Source: Protopterus annectens
Taxonomy: Eukaryota > Chordata > Ceratodontiformes > Protopteridae
Assembly: GCF_019279795.1 (NCBI RefSeq)
Contig: NC_056735.1
Location: 1,935,544,898-1,935,608,897, forward strand
Direction of reading: 5' to 3'
DNA length: 64,000 bases
Position 1 is the stretch's first letter. Every line of letters begins with the position of its first letter. Below the pieces are notes generated by a model. That model saw only the letters and a list, made by a program, of their open reading frames with translations. It was not told where the DNA came from and did no database searches. A program made the position numbers and the translations under genes. Positions 40,066 through 52,540 of this stretch are shown here, piece after piece.

Positions 40066-41158
40066 CATCATAAAGTTAAAATACAGTAGACTGAAAAGAG
40101 TAAACAACCTATTTAAAGACATATATTTACAATACAGTACATGACATTTTTAAAGAACATAACTTACTAACTTACAGAAAAATAATTAGCAACATCGAGT
40201 GAAATAGACTGAACAACAGTAAGTAACAGAAAATTTTGACTACATAAACAGAGCTGTGACTGAGAAAAAGTTAGTCTAGTTTTAAAATACTATACTAGGA
40301 TAGAATTCTATAAGTTGTTAATAAAAGGATGTGTCATTACTGGGGGATAAAGAGGAGTTGGTATGGAAGGCTGTGAGGACAGAGATTGAGTGATAGCAAG
40401 GTGCAGTCATATGGAAGAAGTTTACAGAGACATGTCCAGGTGGTGTATAAGTTTTCCTTGAGGTTTTTTTTTTTAAGATGGGGTATTACTTATTACATAT
40501 ATTGTAACAAATCCCATTTCATCAAAATTAACTACAGAATAGGTCCTGTCAGTTAACACTTTACAAAACTGGTATGTAAACTGATACCCTAACAATATTT
40601 TCCTATTTGCATTGTAGAGCCCAAAACTGAGGAGAAACGTTCAAAAGGACTCCTCTGTGAAGTCTCAAGAACACGTTTTAATTTTTTTGTTTTTACAATT
40701 GCTTTGTCCTTCATCTCCTTTTATATTGGGGACACCCTATGCCATCCCTTAGCACAATTGGCCGTGATTATTCTTTCTCATGCCACATATTCATGCCATT
40801 GGTGGAACACCATTGAGAAGAATTTCCTTTTTGTCTGCATTAGAAACAATTTAATGAGAATTTCTGCTGTGGTCTTGTAAAAATATGTTGAACTAAAATA
40901 TTCATCCTTTTATGCACTTTCAGAAAAAATAATAAAGCTCTAACTTTCACATATACTTCACATTCAAAGTAGAAGAACTTATAAAGCTACATGGAAGAGT
41001 ATGTATTATTCAGCAAGCCAAGCCAAGCAGGAGGGTCGAACCTGCAATGTGTACCAACTTCCCCAGTAAATACATAATTATACTGGTCAGTAAAATGTCT
41101 TTCACATGTTTTGGTTACATTTTACTGCTCTGTTGAAAAAAAAAATAATTTGTCATTT
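40066..41158. other. Intron sequence, nothing recognised
   Basis: No coding domain or named repeat. Confidence 0.35.
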
Positions 41159-41428
41159 AGGTTCATAGGTTCATAGGTTCATACTAGGCTATCTGCCCAA
41201 GGGCATTTATATACTATGCCCATTATTTATCAACCATCCATTGGTCAAGATTTCTCTTGAACAAAGCCCAGTGGCTCTGCCTCACATGTACCGGGATTTT
41301 GTTCCACAGCATAGGGAGTCTCTGGGTGATGAATCTGTCCCTCCAGCACGTGTGACTGTTTAAATCATTTGAATTACTGAAGTTTAGCACAACAAGTTTT
41401 GGGGTGTGAACCTTGCATGGGTCAAGTT
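41159..41428 (-). mobile_element. CR1-like LINE 3' end (truncated)
   Basis: On the minus strand this translates as NDLNSHTCWRDRF followed by ITQRLPMLWNKIPVHVRQS. That is the C-terminal reverse transcriptase region also seen at 60264-61274 and 63720-64000. The 3' end carries gcccagatagcc-type sequence and about three tcataggt octamers (41159-41183). Confidence 0.85.
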
Positions 41429-41435
41429 TTTGTAT

Positions 41436-41670
41436 GGCAGTGCAGTGGATTAAGGCTATGAGTTGGTAACACGCTACTTCCTGTGGTACAGAGTTTGATT
41501 CCCCTAGTCTTCATCTTTGTATTGTGTGACATTGAGCAAGCCACTTAACCAGACAGCACTTGGAACAATTGGGAGGTTTGGCTGGGCTCCATAATGGTCT
41601 CCCGGACTGTATACCTAGTAACTACCAATGAGTCTGTTAATTGAACCGATCAGGCTATCACACAGTAACC
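41436..41670 (+). mobile_element. tRNA-derived SINE
   Basis: A tRNA-like head (cagtgcagtggattaaggc) is followed by B-box-like agtttgattcc at 41492-41502. The body has gacattgagcaagccactta, accagacagcacttgg and cctagtaact. The body matches the copy at 230-425 and, on the minus strand, the one at 46297-46480. It lies immediately beside the CR1 fragment. Confidence 0.75.
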
Positions 41671-42189
41671 CCGACTATCCACTGCATTGTATAGTGACAT
41701 CTTGTGGCAGATATGAACCTATATAAGATAGTAAGCGTAAAGCATTTCCTATGTTTGTTACACTGGCATACATACAAATAAATTAGTCGCATACATCTGA
41801 TAGGAGCAAATATCAAGCTGTCAGTCATCCACAGTGTAGTTCCAAAAAGCTAAATTCTGTTTTATACATGCATCATAGATGTTTTTGTAGGTACAGAACG
41901 TGAATACCTGGATAAAATGGTCTGCATATTGGACAGCATATTTTTGTGAAACTGACAGTTTACAAGATATGAATGCATAAATCAGATTGCTTTGAGTGCT
42001 GTGTTCTGCAGATGCAGTTATCACAGCTGTTATCACATTTGTTAAAAATGCAAAACAAAAAAATATTTGTTATGCCATAATTCATGTATTTTCAAATTCT
42101 CTACTGTGTGGTGACTTCAAAGTAAATTATATAGTTTGCAGTGGGTGTGTAGTGTAAAGTCCAGTGGTTTACCTCATATATAAATTGAG

Positions 42190-42498
42190 ACATTTGTCAT
42201 AGCCGACCATAGGCATAGGTCATCTAGGCAGCCTCATAGGGCGACGCTGTAGCAGAGCAGTTTTCCAGCATTTATTTGTTTATTTATTTTATAGTAAAAA
42301 AAAATGATTTCTTTAAATATGTTGAATGAATACAGGCAAAAAAACTGAAAAGCAAGACAAAATGTGAGAAAAAGGAAGAAAAAGTAATCTGGATGGTATG
42401 GGTAGACCAGGATGGAGGCACTGGTGATGGGGGGGGGGGGTACTGTGGAGCCCTTTTGCCTAGGCACCCGTTGACCAAAGGCTAGCCCTGAGATTGGT
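42190..42498. mobile_element. hAT-like non-autonomous element
   Basis: The ends at 42198 (catagccgaccataggcata) and 42490 (minus strand cagggctagcctttggtcaa) are imperfect inverted repeats. Both continue inward to ctaggca and agggc. The CAGGG-type end is characteristic of hAT elements. The flanking octamers acatttgt and agattggt agree at six of eight positions, as expected of an aged 8-bp target duplication. The interior has a G12 run at 42429 and no transposase. Confidence 0.5.
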
Positions 42499-44640
42499 CT
42501 TTGTGAACTTTTGATTATCATGCTATGATTTTCAAGAGGAATTTACAAACTGTTTACCACACCCATTTCTTTTAATATTCAGATAAGATATTCTTAAAGG
42601 AATTTGATAGATTATTTTTTTAATAGTCATAGTTTATCGATTTTTTAAGCAGACATGGTTTATGTTTCAAGTCCTTCATAATACTGGAAACATCTGCCTT
42701 TAAATAATTTATACAATAAATCCTATGCTCTCTGTAGTGTGCTTATTAATTCATTTTGTGTTGATGATGACTTTTCAAAATGTATGGTTATTTATAGATA
42801 AATATTATTTTCTGGCGCTACCAGTACTGAGACATACAGTGTAGCTTCAGAAGGGACCCATATGATGACACTGGTTTAAACCAATACTTTTCAAGGAAAA
42901 AATAAGTTTTTGACATTGTTATATACACTGATTTGTTGGCTCCTAATCTATAATTTTGCAGTTTAGGACCTTAGGAATGGCCCAGTCTTTATAATTAATT
43001 TACATAGGATTTATTCATTTTATACTAGATGCTTCCCATGGCTGTATAGCTTTCACTGGCAAGAAGTGAAATTAAATAGAGAATGTAATACATTTAATTC
43101 TAATAAAATATTCCAATGTCTCTACTTAAAATTTGTTTTGATATGTTCTAAACTTTGAAACATGGCATACAAGGATTCATAATAATGTATGCAGTCCAAT
43201 CTGCAGGTGTAGGAGACAGTTAACTGCTTTTTTGTAAATTCATATATCCGAGACATGTAGTTATTATCAATGACATTATTTTACTATTTATAGAACATTT
43301 AGTTATACGCTGTGTTCTAGACTCCTTTATAGTCAAACTGATAAAGAAAACAAAAGTATAATTTGCATACCGTATATGCATTTTCCATATCATGGCTCTC
43401 ATGTCTACAATTTCTTTGTGGGTTGTAAAAATAGACTTTTATGGATATTTGAATATAAGTTTTATCAGTGGTGGAAATGTACATATCCACATTGATGCTC
43501 ATTATGACAATAGCAAAGCTTGGCAGCTGAGGTCTTGACTTGAATGTCTCATCCAAATAATGTCTGAGGTACACTTCAGAAATGTTATACCATTCAGTGG
43601 GCTAGAATAGCCTCAGCATTCACCTCACACATTAAGTCTGATGGCAGAGAGACTGTGTATAACAAAGCTCTGTTAATGATAATAATAGCCTACATTGTTA
43701 CATCCTGCTTTTAAATAAACATATTTCTTTACTTAAAAGAGATGCACATTTCTTTTGCTCAGACTAAGTTAGACTTTCTTCTTTGAATTCTTTAAAATTC
43801 ATATCACATTCACCCATCTTGCCTACTTCCTTTCAGTGTTTTATGTTGCTTTGCAACAAGTTTTGTTGAGAAAGACCACAGAGAACTACTTTTTGCCTCG
43901 CATTGCAGTTCCTGTAAAATTAACTAGAAAGTATGCCAAACAGTGACTGTAGAATTTTCTGAGGCAGTAATCTGTTTATTTTGTTTTTAACTTAGTTGAG
44001 TCTAAAGCATCAGCAAATTAAATAATCTGTTGTTGTGTATTTGCAAACATATTCGTGACCATCAACATTAATGTTTTTCATTTAAAAATAAACAGCATAG
44101 TGTCTAGTTATCAAATTTCTGCCAGTTCAGCTGTTACAGCTTTCTAGCAACTATTTCTCTATGTTTGCTTAAAGAAATGTGACATAAAGTACAGAACATT
44201 TAGAAATGCACAATTATAGAACTTAGTATGTGGGCAGTACATGTATATCTGCCTGTATGCATACTTATGTGCATTTAGGCATTTCACTGATATGGAAGTA
44301 TGTGTTTTAATATGTATATCTGAATATTAGAGACTTGAGTTATAGCTAATTCTGTTGAATGGAAATGTTAAGTGTTCTGTTGTATATCTCAGAACAAGCT
44401 ACTGTACTAAAATGTTATGCTCCATTTTTATGATTTAAGACCAAGATGACAAGATCTTTATATGTATTCATACTTTGTGTGATTATTGAAAGTAAATTGC
44501 CAGGAGATACTTGAATATGCACATCCATGCACAGTGAATGTCTTCTTGCAATTCAAGCTGTACGTTTTGTGTCACTAGCATGTTGTGCCTGATCTCTGTG
44601 ACTCAGATAATCTTTAGGATAAGGGGCATTGGGAAGAAAC
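42499..44640. other. Intron sequence, nothing recognised
   Basis: AT-rich; no coding domain or repeat family recognised. Confidence 0.35.
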
Positions 44641-44679
44641 TGTCAAGCAAGAAAGAGACGGGTAATGCATACTTTAGAG

Positions 44680-45420
44680 CTGCAGTAGAAGGCAAGATAG
44701 TTTGATGCTTGGATATGTTATTGGAAGAAACAGAGCAAGAGAAAAAATGTTACAGATTAGACAAATCATATTCTTGGGTAAGGCCTTTGATACTGCACAC
44801 TAGATCTGGATGCTAGGAAAATTCAAAGTAGAATGGTAGACTCCAAAGAGGAGGAATGAATTAGAAATGGTTTACCTGAACGGGAGCAGAGGGGTTGTTA
44901 CTGAGGAGCTCTCAGGATAAAAGTTAAGGAGTGGGGTACCAAAGGGTTTATGTCAATGGCTTTACAGATTTCTCTTCTTCTTTCTGATATTGTACAGGAT
45001 CTGGAGAATAAGATGAGGTGTTTGCTGATGATATGGCGATTGCTGTATTAATCAAAAACTGATGAGGAAAAAAAAAAGAAACCTACATTGCCTTGTACTA
45101 TGGGCAACATAATGAAGCCTAAGACCTGATATAAACATGCAGTGGTCACTTTGTGATGATAGATCTGCATCAGACATAAATTATGCATGGATTATTCCTA
45201 AGTCTTACTAGAATTAGAGGAGATAGGTAAATATAATCATCTCAGGAATGAATCAAGGTGTGTGGTATGAAAGGAAGAGGCAATGTCCAGTAGAAGACTA
45301 ACTGTTTAAAGCGTAGTAATTGAATTCTAGACATGCAGATGGTGTCTTTCCACTGCAGAATGCATTATTCATGTCATGTCTGGAGTGCAACAATCCAGCC
45401 ATGAAAGAAATACAAAATGA
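44680..45420 (+). mobile_element. Heavily decayed LINE reverse transcriptase fragment
   Basis: Across shifting frames the plus strand gives KAFDT-like gcctttgatactgcac near 44783, a NGSRGVVTEELSG stretch near 44880-44920, SGVPKG (about 44930-44950) and VFADDMAIAV (45018-45047, catalytic box at 45021-45032). This order is that of CR1/Jockey-group reverse transcriptases. Stops and frameshifts are frequent, so it is older than the LINE at 22917-24795 and appears to be a different family. Confidence 0.6.
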
Positions 45421-46290
45421 ATGAAGTTCACATTATACATGCACTGCATCATTATCAAAATTGAGAAATGAAAAGTGGAGCAGTGTTAGGAATGAAAAAA
45501 GTCTCTAAAAGTGCATTAGAATAACATATAGTAGGATATGAGTTAGTTGTCTTGCACTGTCAGCTGCCCACACGACAGGGGTGGAGATGAAGAAGAAGGA
45601 AGGAGTGGGTAAAAGGGATATGGGATGTATGTTTAAGTGGGTTGGTTTAGGATTTTTTTTTATGGAAATGGTTGCCAGTGACAGTGAAATTTTTGTTTCT
45701 GTAACTTTCTTTACTTTCTCACTGACCATCAGCTCTGCTTCAACTGATTTGTGTATTAATTCTGTCATCGTACCTCCTAGTTACCACAGCATGGGGGCAA
45801 ATGCTGGCCCATGGGGGAAATCATTTGGACAGATAGGGTGTCTTATACCCTCACTAGTGATAGACATCTCTGCTCAAGTTGGTCCTAAAATGCTGGGTAT
45901 AGTGCTGAGTGTGCTTCTCCTCCACTCAGTAACCAACTACACCCCATTTTGCTGCTTGGCGGGTCTGAGGTACCATTCATTTTCTCTGTGGCTATACCAT
46001 CCAATCTCCACTAGATGGCAGTGACATTGTTTTGTTCCTTCAGCATGAGACACCTCACTGGAATCTGTCACTCGTTTCCCAAACCCGTGCCAGATATACC
46101 CTTCATCTCCAAGTCCATCAACTGAACCCAACAGTCCAAGTCTTCCACAACACAATTAGAGCTCTACCCCTTCCCTGACACAGAACCAGCTCTGTCCTGA
46201 AACGTTTTGACTCAGGCAGTGGTGTAGTGCAAGTCATTAAATGGGTGAAAAGATTTTTGTACAGGTCAAGCAAAATATCAGCTAGTGGCA
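45421..46290. other. Intron block with a 147-codon frame not accepted as a gene
   Basis: The open frame at 45581-46024 starts with poly-Lys from gaagaagaaggaagg and then runs through hydrophobic sequence; no family recognised. The end of this block (46008-46021) carries a strong CTCF-like motif. Confidence 0.3.
46008..46021 (+). promoter_or_regulatory. CTCF-like binding motif
   Basis: The bases ccactagatggcag match the CTCF core consensus CCASYAGRKGGCRS at every position. This is motif evidence only. Confidence 0.4.
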
Positions 46291-46296
46291 AAATAC

Positions 46297-46480
46297 ATTT
46301 ATTTTATTTATTTGCTTGCCAGGTAAGCCCCCCCTAGACTCAAATATCCATTTTCAGGGTTGATTTGGGAGCACAGTGTAGTTAAGTGACGTCGCCAGAG
46401 TTGCTAACTTCACAAATGCAAACAATCGAAATCAAACTGAGGACTATAAAATAAAGCTCATTAACAGCTTGTAGTTTACA
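46297..46480 (-). mobile_element. tRNA-type SINE with L2-like 3' tail (old copy)
   Basis: On the minus strand the body has cagtttgatttcg, gacgtcacttaactacac and gtgctccc. It then passes into a tail ccctgaaaatggatatttga, ttacctggcaagcaaataaa. The body resembles the SINE at 41436-41670 and the tail resembles the LINE 3' end at 24735-24786. The related motif gtgccaactgccagact sits just beyond at 46521-46537. Confidence 0.5.
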
Positions 46481-46544
46481 TTTCCCAGCCCAAATCCAAT
46501 CCAAATGGCCAACTGCAGAGGTGCCAACTGCCAGACTCAGTAAA

Positions 46545-47377
46545 GTAGTAATACACCAGCCTTCTCTGTCAGCTCACTTGTGTGTTTACATATTAGTATA
46601 TCCATTACTTGTCTCCATGCAAGATAAGCGGTCCATGAATTGACTTGCAAAGGATTTGATGTCATTGTTACTGTTTCTTGATAGTTCACTGCAGCATGCA
46701 GAATACCTTAAGACATTGCTGAGACAACTTTGTGGTGGCAAGGATAACTATTATTACCTGCTGTAGTATCTACCATTACTTTAGCCAGTGCAGACACACA
46801 AAAGGTGTACAACTGCACCTGCATTACACTCACTCAACTCTTATTGTGAAGTTCAGATTGCATAAAATGGAAGAATGCTTCTTCCAGAACAATGAAGATT
46901 TCTCAGGCAGCAAAAAGCTTTAACTGGATGCTTGCCTTTCCTGTACAATACTGAGATAAGAAATTTGTCATTACAAAAGGTGGACTGGGTTATGATAACA
47001 GTGTGATCTGATTACCCAGATCATTCCAAAATGAGACTTGACATAATATTCCTAAGTGCATACTGAGAGCATGCAATCACTGAGTTCTTGATCCTGAGTG
47101 AAGCTTTTCCTGCTTGCATGTCCACATGGCACAGCAACCTAGCATTTATTGTTTTGTCTTGCACACAAAAGAAATGGCTGGACAGTTTTGCATTACATTT
47201 GTTCTTGCTAGTGTCTGTAAGCTTGTCTTTAGTGTTATTGGATTATTTCTTATGTATACATATTCTGAATTATAGTGAGGTGATCATCGTCCAGGTTTTC
47301 TCTTCAAGGATGGTAGTCATGGCATGTTTTATCAAATGAGGATTCATTACCTCATACTTAGATAGCAGTTAATTAAA

Positions 47378-47380
<3 letters not shown>
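46545..47380. other. Intron sequence, nothing recognised
   Basis: No coding domain or repeat family recognised. Confidence 0.35.

Positions 47381-47460
<80 letters not shown>
47381..47460. repeat. (CA)n microsatellite, 80 bp
   Basis: Pure CA tract. It is in opposite polarity to the GT tracts at 47813 and 47941. Confidence 0.98.
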
Positions 47461-47462
<2 letters not shown>

Positions 47463-47809
47463 CAGTCATACTGGAATTAACAGAGCAGATAAATGTAATG
47501 TATTTTTTGCAGCTGTGGAATGTAGGCATGATTTGGGAAATGAAGCATAACATGATAGAGTATGCTATATTTGCTTCGCAATTTGCATTATAATTAAACA
47601 CCTACAGAAGTAATTTATTATTATTATAAAGTTGCTTAATCAAATGGATAGGATTCTAAAAAGTAAACAGCAAGGATCATAAAGTTAAATAAATAATATT
47701 ACAACTGTCCAAACCACTCAACATTTTCTAACTCACTTTATGTAGTACAACAAATTTCTGCAGCAAAAATTATCTCCCACTATTTACCTATCTGTACATG
47801 TTTGTCTTC

Positions 47810-48055
<246 letters not shown>

Positions 48056-48463
48056 ATGTCTCTCTCTTTGTCTCTCTGCATCCAAAGTGTATGAGTATGT
48101 GCAGAAGCAGGAAAAACAATATTAAAGGACGTTTCTTTTCCAGCTTAATCTCTTTTGATGAGATTTATTTTAAAATGTTTTCTTTTTTCATAGTCTTTAC
48201 AGTAAAAAATGATAATGCTAGTTTATTTAGCTTAGTATTTTTTCACGCTGACAGACATTTTAACAATAACAATGATGTTATATTTTAACTCCACACCTTA
48301 CTTTGCTGAACACAGTTTTCCCCTGGATTCTATGATTTCTGATTGTCTATATCTACTACACTATCATATTAAATGTCACAGATTATCCTATCTCCCCTTT
48401 GTCACTTTAGTCCATATTATTTATTAGTACAACCTTATTTGCTGGTGATGTGTTTGAAGATGA

Positions 48464-48650
48464 GACAGACTGACACGTTACTTGCATAAGTCCGTATAGC
48501 ATCATCCTGTGCAATGTCCCCATCTAATACATAGCAGCAATGCACACTGCTTTTTCACTCTGACAGACTGACACGTTACTTGCATAAGTCTGGATAGCAT
48601 CATCCTGTGCAATGTCCCCATCTAATACATAGCAGCAATGCACACTGCTT
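48464..48650 (+). repeat. 98-bp near-identical tandem duplication
   Basis: gacagactgacacgttactt begins at 48464 and 48562. The copies differ at only a few bases (aagtccgtat against aagtctggat, and a T run at the junction). This implies a recent event. Confidence 0.9.
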
Positions 48651-51495
48651 CACAGTTGGAAGAGATGACTATGACTTCAAATATTGTACCCCACCCCCAA
48701 GGAAAATTGGAGCTCGTACACTCAACATTATGACTGGAAGTCATGCAGAGGTTGAATTACAAGCTGTGATTCACAAATAGTGGTCCAGACATTTTTCTCT
48801 TGACTTAAATTAGGCACCTTAGTGAGCTGCAATACGTCATAACCTGAGTTAGTGTTGTGGTCCCATCCTCCGTGAGCTACTGCCCCCATGCCCTATGGAG
48901 CAGATGATGCACTAATGCCATCGTGTTGGCATGCTGTGCAAAGATCTTGGTGTATGGCCCAATAATGTAAGGGGGCTTGCTGTAGATACATTGAGAAGAT
49001 ATAGTGACAGTATAACAGTTGTCAACATGCACTTAATGCACAAAAATGCAGTGGTGTTGTCCAGGCTACTTACACAAATGCAGGTAGGACAGTGGGACAC
49101 TTAAGGTGGAAGGGTCAGTAAGATGAAGTAGGATGATACAGCTGTATGTCTACTTACATGTCCTGGGGATGGCCATGGACTGTATAATTTTTGCTGAAAC
49201 TCTGGTTTAAACTAGGAGCATTGCAAGTACACCTTTAGTTTCAATGAAGAAGAATTAATAGATGTTTTATGCAGGGCGTGCAGAGGTCTTTGCACTTTAT
49301 GACTGATGGTATTTATATGGCTATTCACTGGCTACTGTGGCATGGTGGTCCCCGTTCACTCAACCTCATCAAGAAGTTACTCCCCAACCATTAGGTTGTA
49401 CACTTTGAGGAGTACGGAGGTCCACCCAACAAAGGGACACACTCTGGTCAATTAAGGAACATCTGATTCTCAGGAGTAGGCAGAGTGGGACTGAATATAA
49501 ATAGGTGCGTGGAGAATGGCATTAGGGAGACAAGAGAGATTAAAAGTAGAAAATGCACTATTTGAAATCTTAGTGAACATTACAATGTTGCTGGACTTGC
49601 TGTTGTGTGGGCCTGACTAAGCATGGCCCTGGGTGATTTTCTGAACCACCTGTTAAAACAATGAATACAGAGTTCAGTGAAAATGCTGTTAGCTGATTGC
49701 ATTGACTTGAAAGCTGTGTACAGTAAGTACCAAATAATTTTCATAACTGTAATCAGCCATATCTTTTTGTCCTCAGACAGAGCTACTCTTATGGCTAAGA
49801 GTATGTTTTTCGAATCGTAAGCCTTGTCCTTTTTCTGGTAACGTTTCATTTCCCTTATCAGCTCTGAAAGTTAGCTGTAGCTCTATTGAAAGAAAAAAAA
49901 GCCGGTATGCACCAGATGTATTACTGCACCAGTTTTACATTAGTAAGATCTTCTAAGCACAAGTACCCATTTGCTGACATGATCTAGGAATTTCTTTCCC
50001 TAGTTAACTGAATTAGTCAGAGTGACACTGTATATACATCGAGAGTGATGAGATCATCGACAGAATGAAACTCATTAACTGCTCATAGCAGGCCCCCCAT
50101 GCCCCAAGGCTATACTGCAGACATTCTTTCCAGCTGTGTCCTGGATATTATAATCCCAAAGCTAATACATTCTCCTTTTGATATGAATATAACATGGAAA
50201 TGGCTTACAAATTTGTAACAATATTTCACATCAGTCATAAACAGAAGGAAATTGCATCCTGCAGTTGATAGAATTCTGGATAATATATTCCACTTGTCTG
50301 CTTTTACACGTGTAACCTTAGAAGATACTGTTACAACCAGCAGATAGCACAGTAAAGTTGCTGTCTTGCAGTCTCATCTGTCCTCCCACATATATTACTA
50401 CCTCCTGAAGACTAAAGCTGAGCAGGTGACAACATGTACCATAGGAGTTCATTTTAATGGTACAAGCAAAGAGATTGTAGAAGGACTAAATCTATAGCAC
50501 TCTGAAGAAAGCCGCACACCTTTGATCAGAATATAAAATTACTTTGTTTGCAAAATAATACACTTCACTAACAATCCTTTTTTTGCTCTACAATTTTGAT
50601 CAGAGTATCAGCTATCAGGTTGAGGTCCTCTGTTTTTTATTTTTTTCATCTAGTCAATAACTGATGTATTTCTGCACATACTACAGTGTAATGGCTGTTT
50701 AATGCTCTTTCTTTAATAACAATGCACTTTCTGTCTTGTAGAGACCCTACACTGCATTTTGTCAAATGAACACAGAAAAAGAATGAAAGCCATTCTGTCT
50801 GAGATAATTCAGCATAAATTGATCATAAAGAGACAGAAAGAGAGAGAGAGAGAAAGAGAGAACTTTACGGTAGTAAAGGTACATTTCAGATTTGGGGAAG
50901 ACTGAGAAATGATAGAACAAGAAAGAGAAAAAATGGAATGTAGGTAAAGTGGATTTCAAAAGCTAGGTTGCCGAAGAAAGAGATAAAGCAAACATTTTCT
51001 GTGTTGTTTTGCCTGGACTAGTTTGTTTTTTTTAATTTGTGATGGAAGGAATGAAAGCTACACCATGGAAGACATAATGGAATAACAAAATAAAAAAATA
51101 TATCTTAAACTTAAGACCATGACCAGGATTCATAGATGTTTGACATATCCCATAGTACAAATTAGCATAGTTAACTGGAATGCCCAGGGTGTGGGTGACT
51201 CTAAGATATCGATGGAGCAGTCACACAAGGAGCAAAATAGCACACGTGCATCACATGCTAATCAGTGTGCAACAATGTGTCAATGAGGAGTTCCTTGCAA
51301 ATGAGTAGTGTGTGAATAGGTGGCACCCAAAATGGTAGAATGATTCAGAAATGTAAAAAGCAGTGCACTGTGCTATGACACATACACATTTTACACCATG
51401 AATTAGGGAGTGCATGAAAGCACTGATGCCTGAATTAGCCACAGGGATAGCCCATCAGTATGTATTAACAGCCAAGACTGGAGCCACTGCTTGAA
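48651..51495. other. Intron sequence, unassigned
   Basis: Less AT-rich than its surroundings and looks like worn repeat sequence, but I could not tie it to a family. It may include flanks of the Harbinger element that follows. A ga-rich tract lies at 50830-50860. Confidence 0.3.
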
Positions 51496-51499
51496 ATGT

Positions 51500-52540
51500 T
51501 GTGTGTCACAGCCATCCAAGCCAATGAAGGAGGTACTGACAGTACTTGACATATCGCCAGCTCACTGACTGGCAAGCTTTGGACAATTTCCTTGTGGATA
51601 GGGAGATCATGAGGGTCCATTCAAATAAGCGAATATGTAGTATGACTATTTGTGTGGATGATAACATATGTGTAGCTTTAACCGTTTTAGCTACATGGAT
51701 CTTTCAGAGATTTACTGTGTACAAGTTAGAGATATTAGACAAATCTGTCTCATGAATGCTGAACCACTTTATCAAGATTATTTTTCAGCATGTATAGAAA
51801 TATATCTGGCACACCAGCACTGCGGAGGCGATCACCAGTAGCACATTAACATTTTGTGACAATGTCAGCCATAGATTACATGCATATTGCCAACAGGATC
51901 TCATTTATCCCAATGGCTGTGATACATCAACAGGAAAGGCTTTTACTCCCTTAACTGACAGGTGGGCTGAAATGCACAGGCTATTATTTATAATGTGTCC
52001 GTATACCACTCTTGCAGTTTCCATAAATCAAAAATAAGTGGAAAAAAAACATAAATATAAAACTTTATTCGAACATCACAATTCAGTTTATATGATTTAG
52101 ATATCTGGCACAAGTCCAGTCTGTACCAAAGGGTTTCTACAAGAGGATTTTCCTTAGGGTCATAACTTTTGATAGACAGGGCTATAGAGACAGGTACCTT
52201 ACTGACAAGTAGCAGACTTCATATAATATGTAGTTTTGTAGGCAATGATAGATATGACGTAGATCCCTGGTTAATGACATCCCAACTACAACCCCCAGCC
52301 AATGTAGGAAACGGCCTTTAGTCCAGCATATGCAGAAGTGCATAATATAGATGAGCAGGTGTTTAGACTACTTAAAGGATGCTTCATTGCCTAGAACAAC
52401 CTGCTTAAGGGAAACTTCCATTACTATTAGGCATGCCAGGAAGGGCACTGCTGTACAGTCCAGAAGTATGCAGCAACATTTTTGCTGTGTGTTCCACTCT
52501 GTTCGTTATGATGTTTTTCAAAGAGAATGAGTAATGGGTG
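51500..52540 (+). mobile_element. PIF/Harbinger-type DNA transposon fossil (broken transposase)
   Basis: Fragments in shifting frames follow the order of a Harbinger transposase. The N-terminal part reads DWQALDNFLVDREIMRV (from about 51567). The helix-turn-helix-like part has ICVALTVLATWIFQRF and YKLEILDKSVS (to 51755, then a stop), continuing MLNHFIKIIFQHV. Later come YDVDPWLMTSQLQPPANVG (about 52250-52310), EQVFRLLKGCF (about 52350-52375) and the C-terminal ALLYSPEVCSNIFAVCSTLF (about 52446-52505). These correspond to the LATG..Q, DSGYP.RPWLMTP, ERTFG.LK.RF and L.YSPEKVC.II.AC..LHN blocks of the family. Stops and frameshifts make it inactive. Ends and terminal repeats were not located. Confidence 0.65.

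Noticed and set aside
41690-41710. CTCF-like acatcttgtggcag
   Set aside because: Three core positions depart from the consensus.
45581-46024. 147-codon frame
   Set aside because: Starts in a purine run and shows no recognisable family.
51586-51600. Possible PCDH17 exon 2 start (DNF-like peptide)
   Set aside because: It lacks a splice acceptor and the following residues do not fit; the surrounding frame fits a Harbinger transposase instead.
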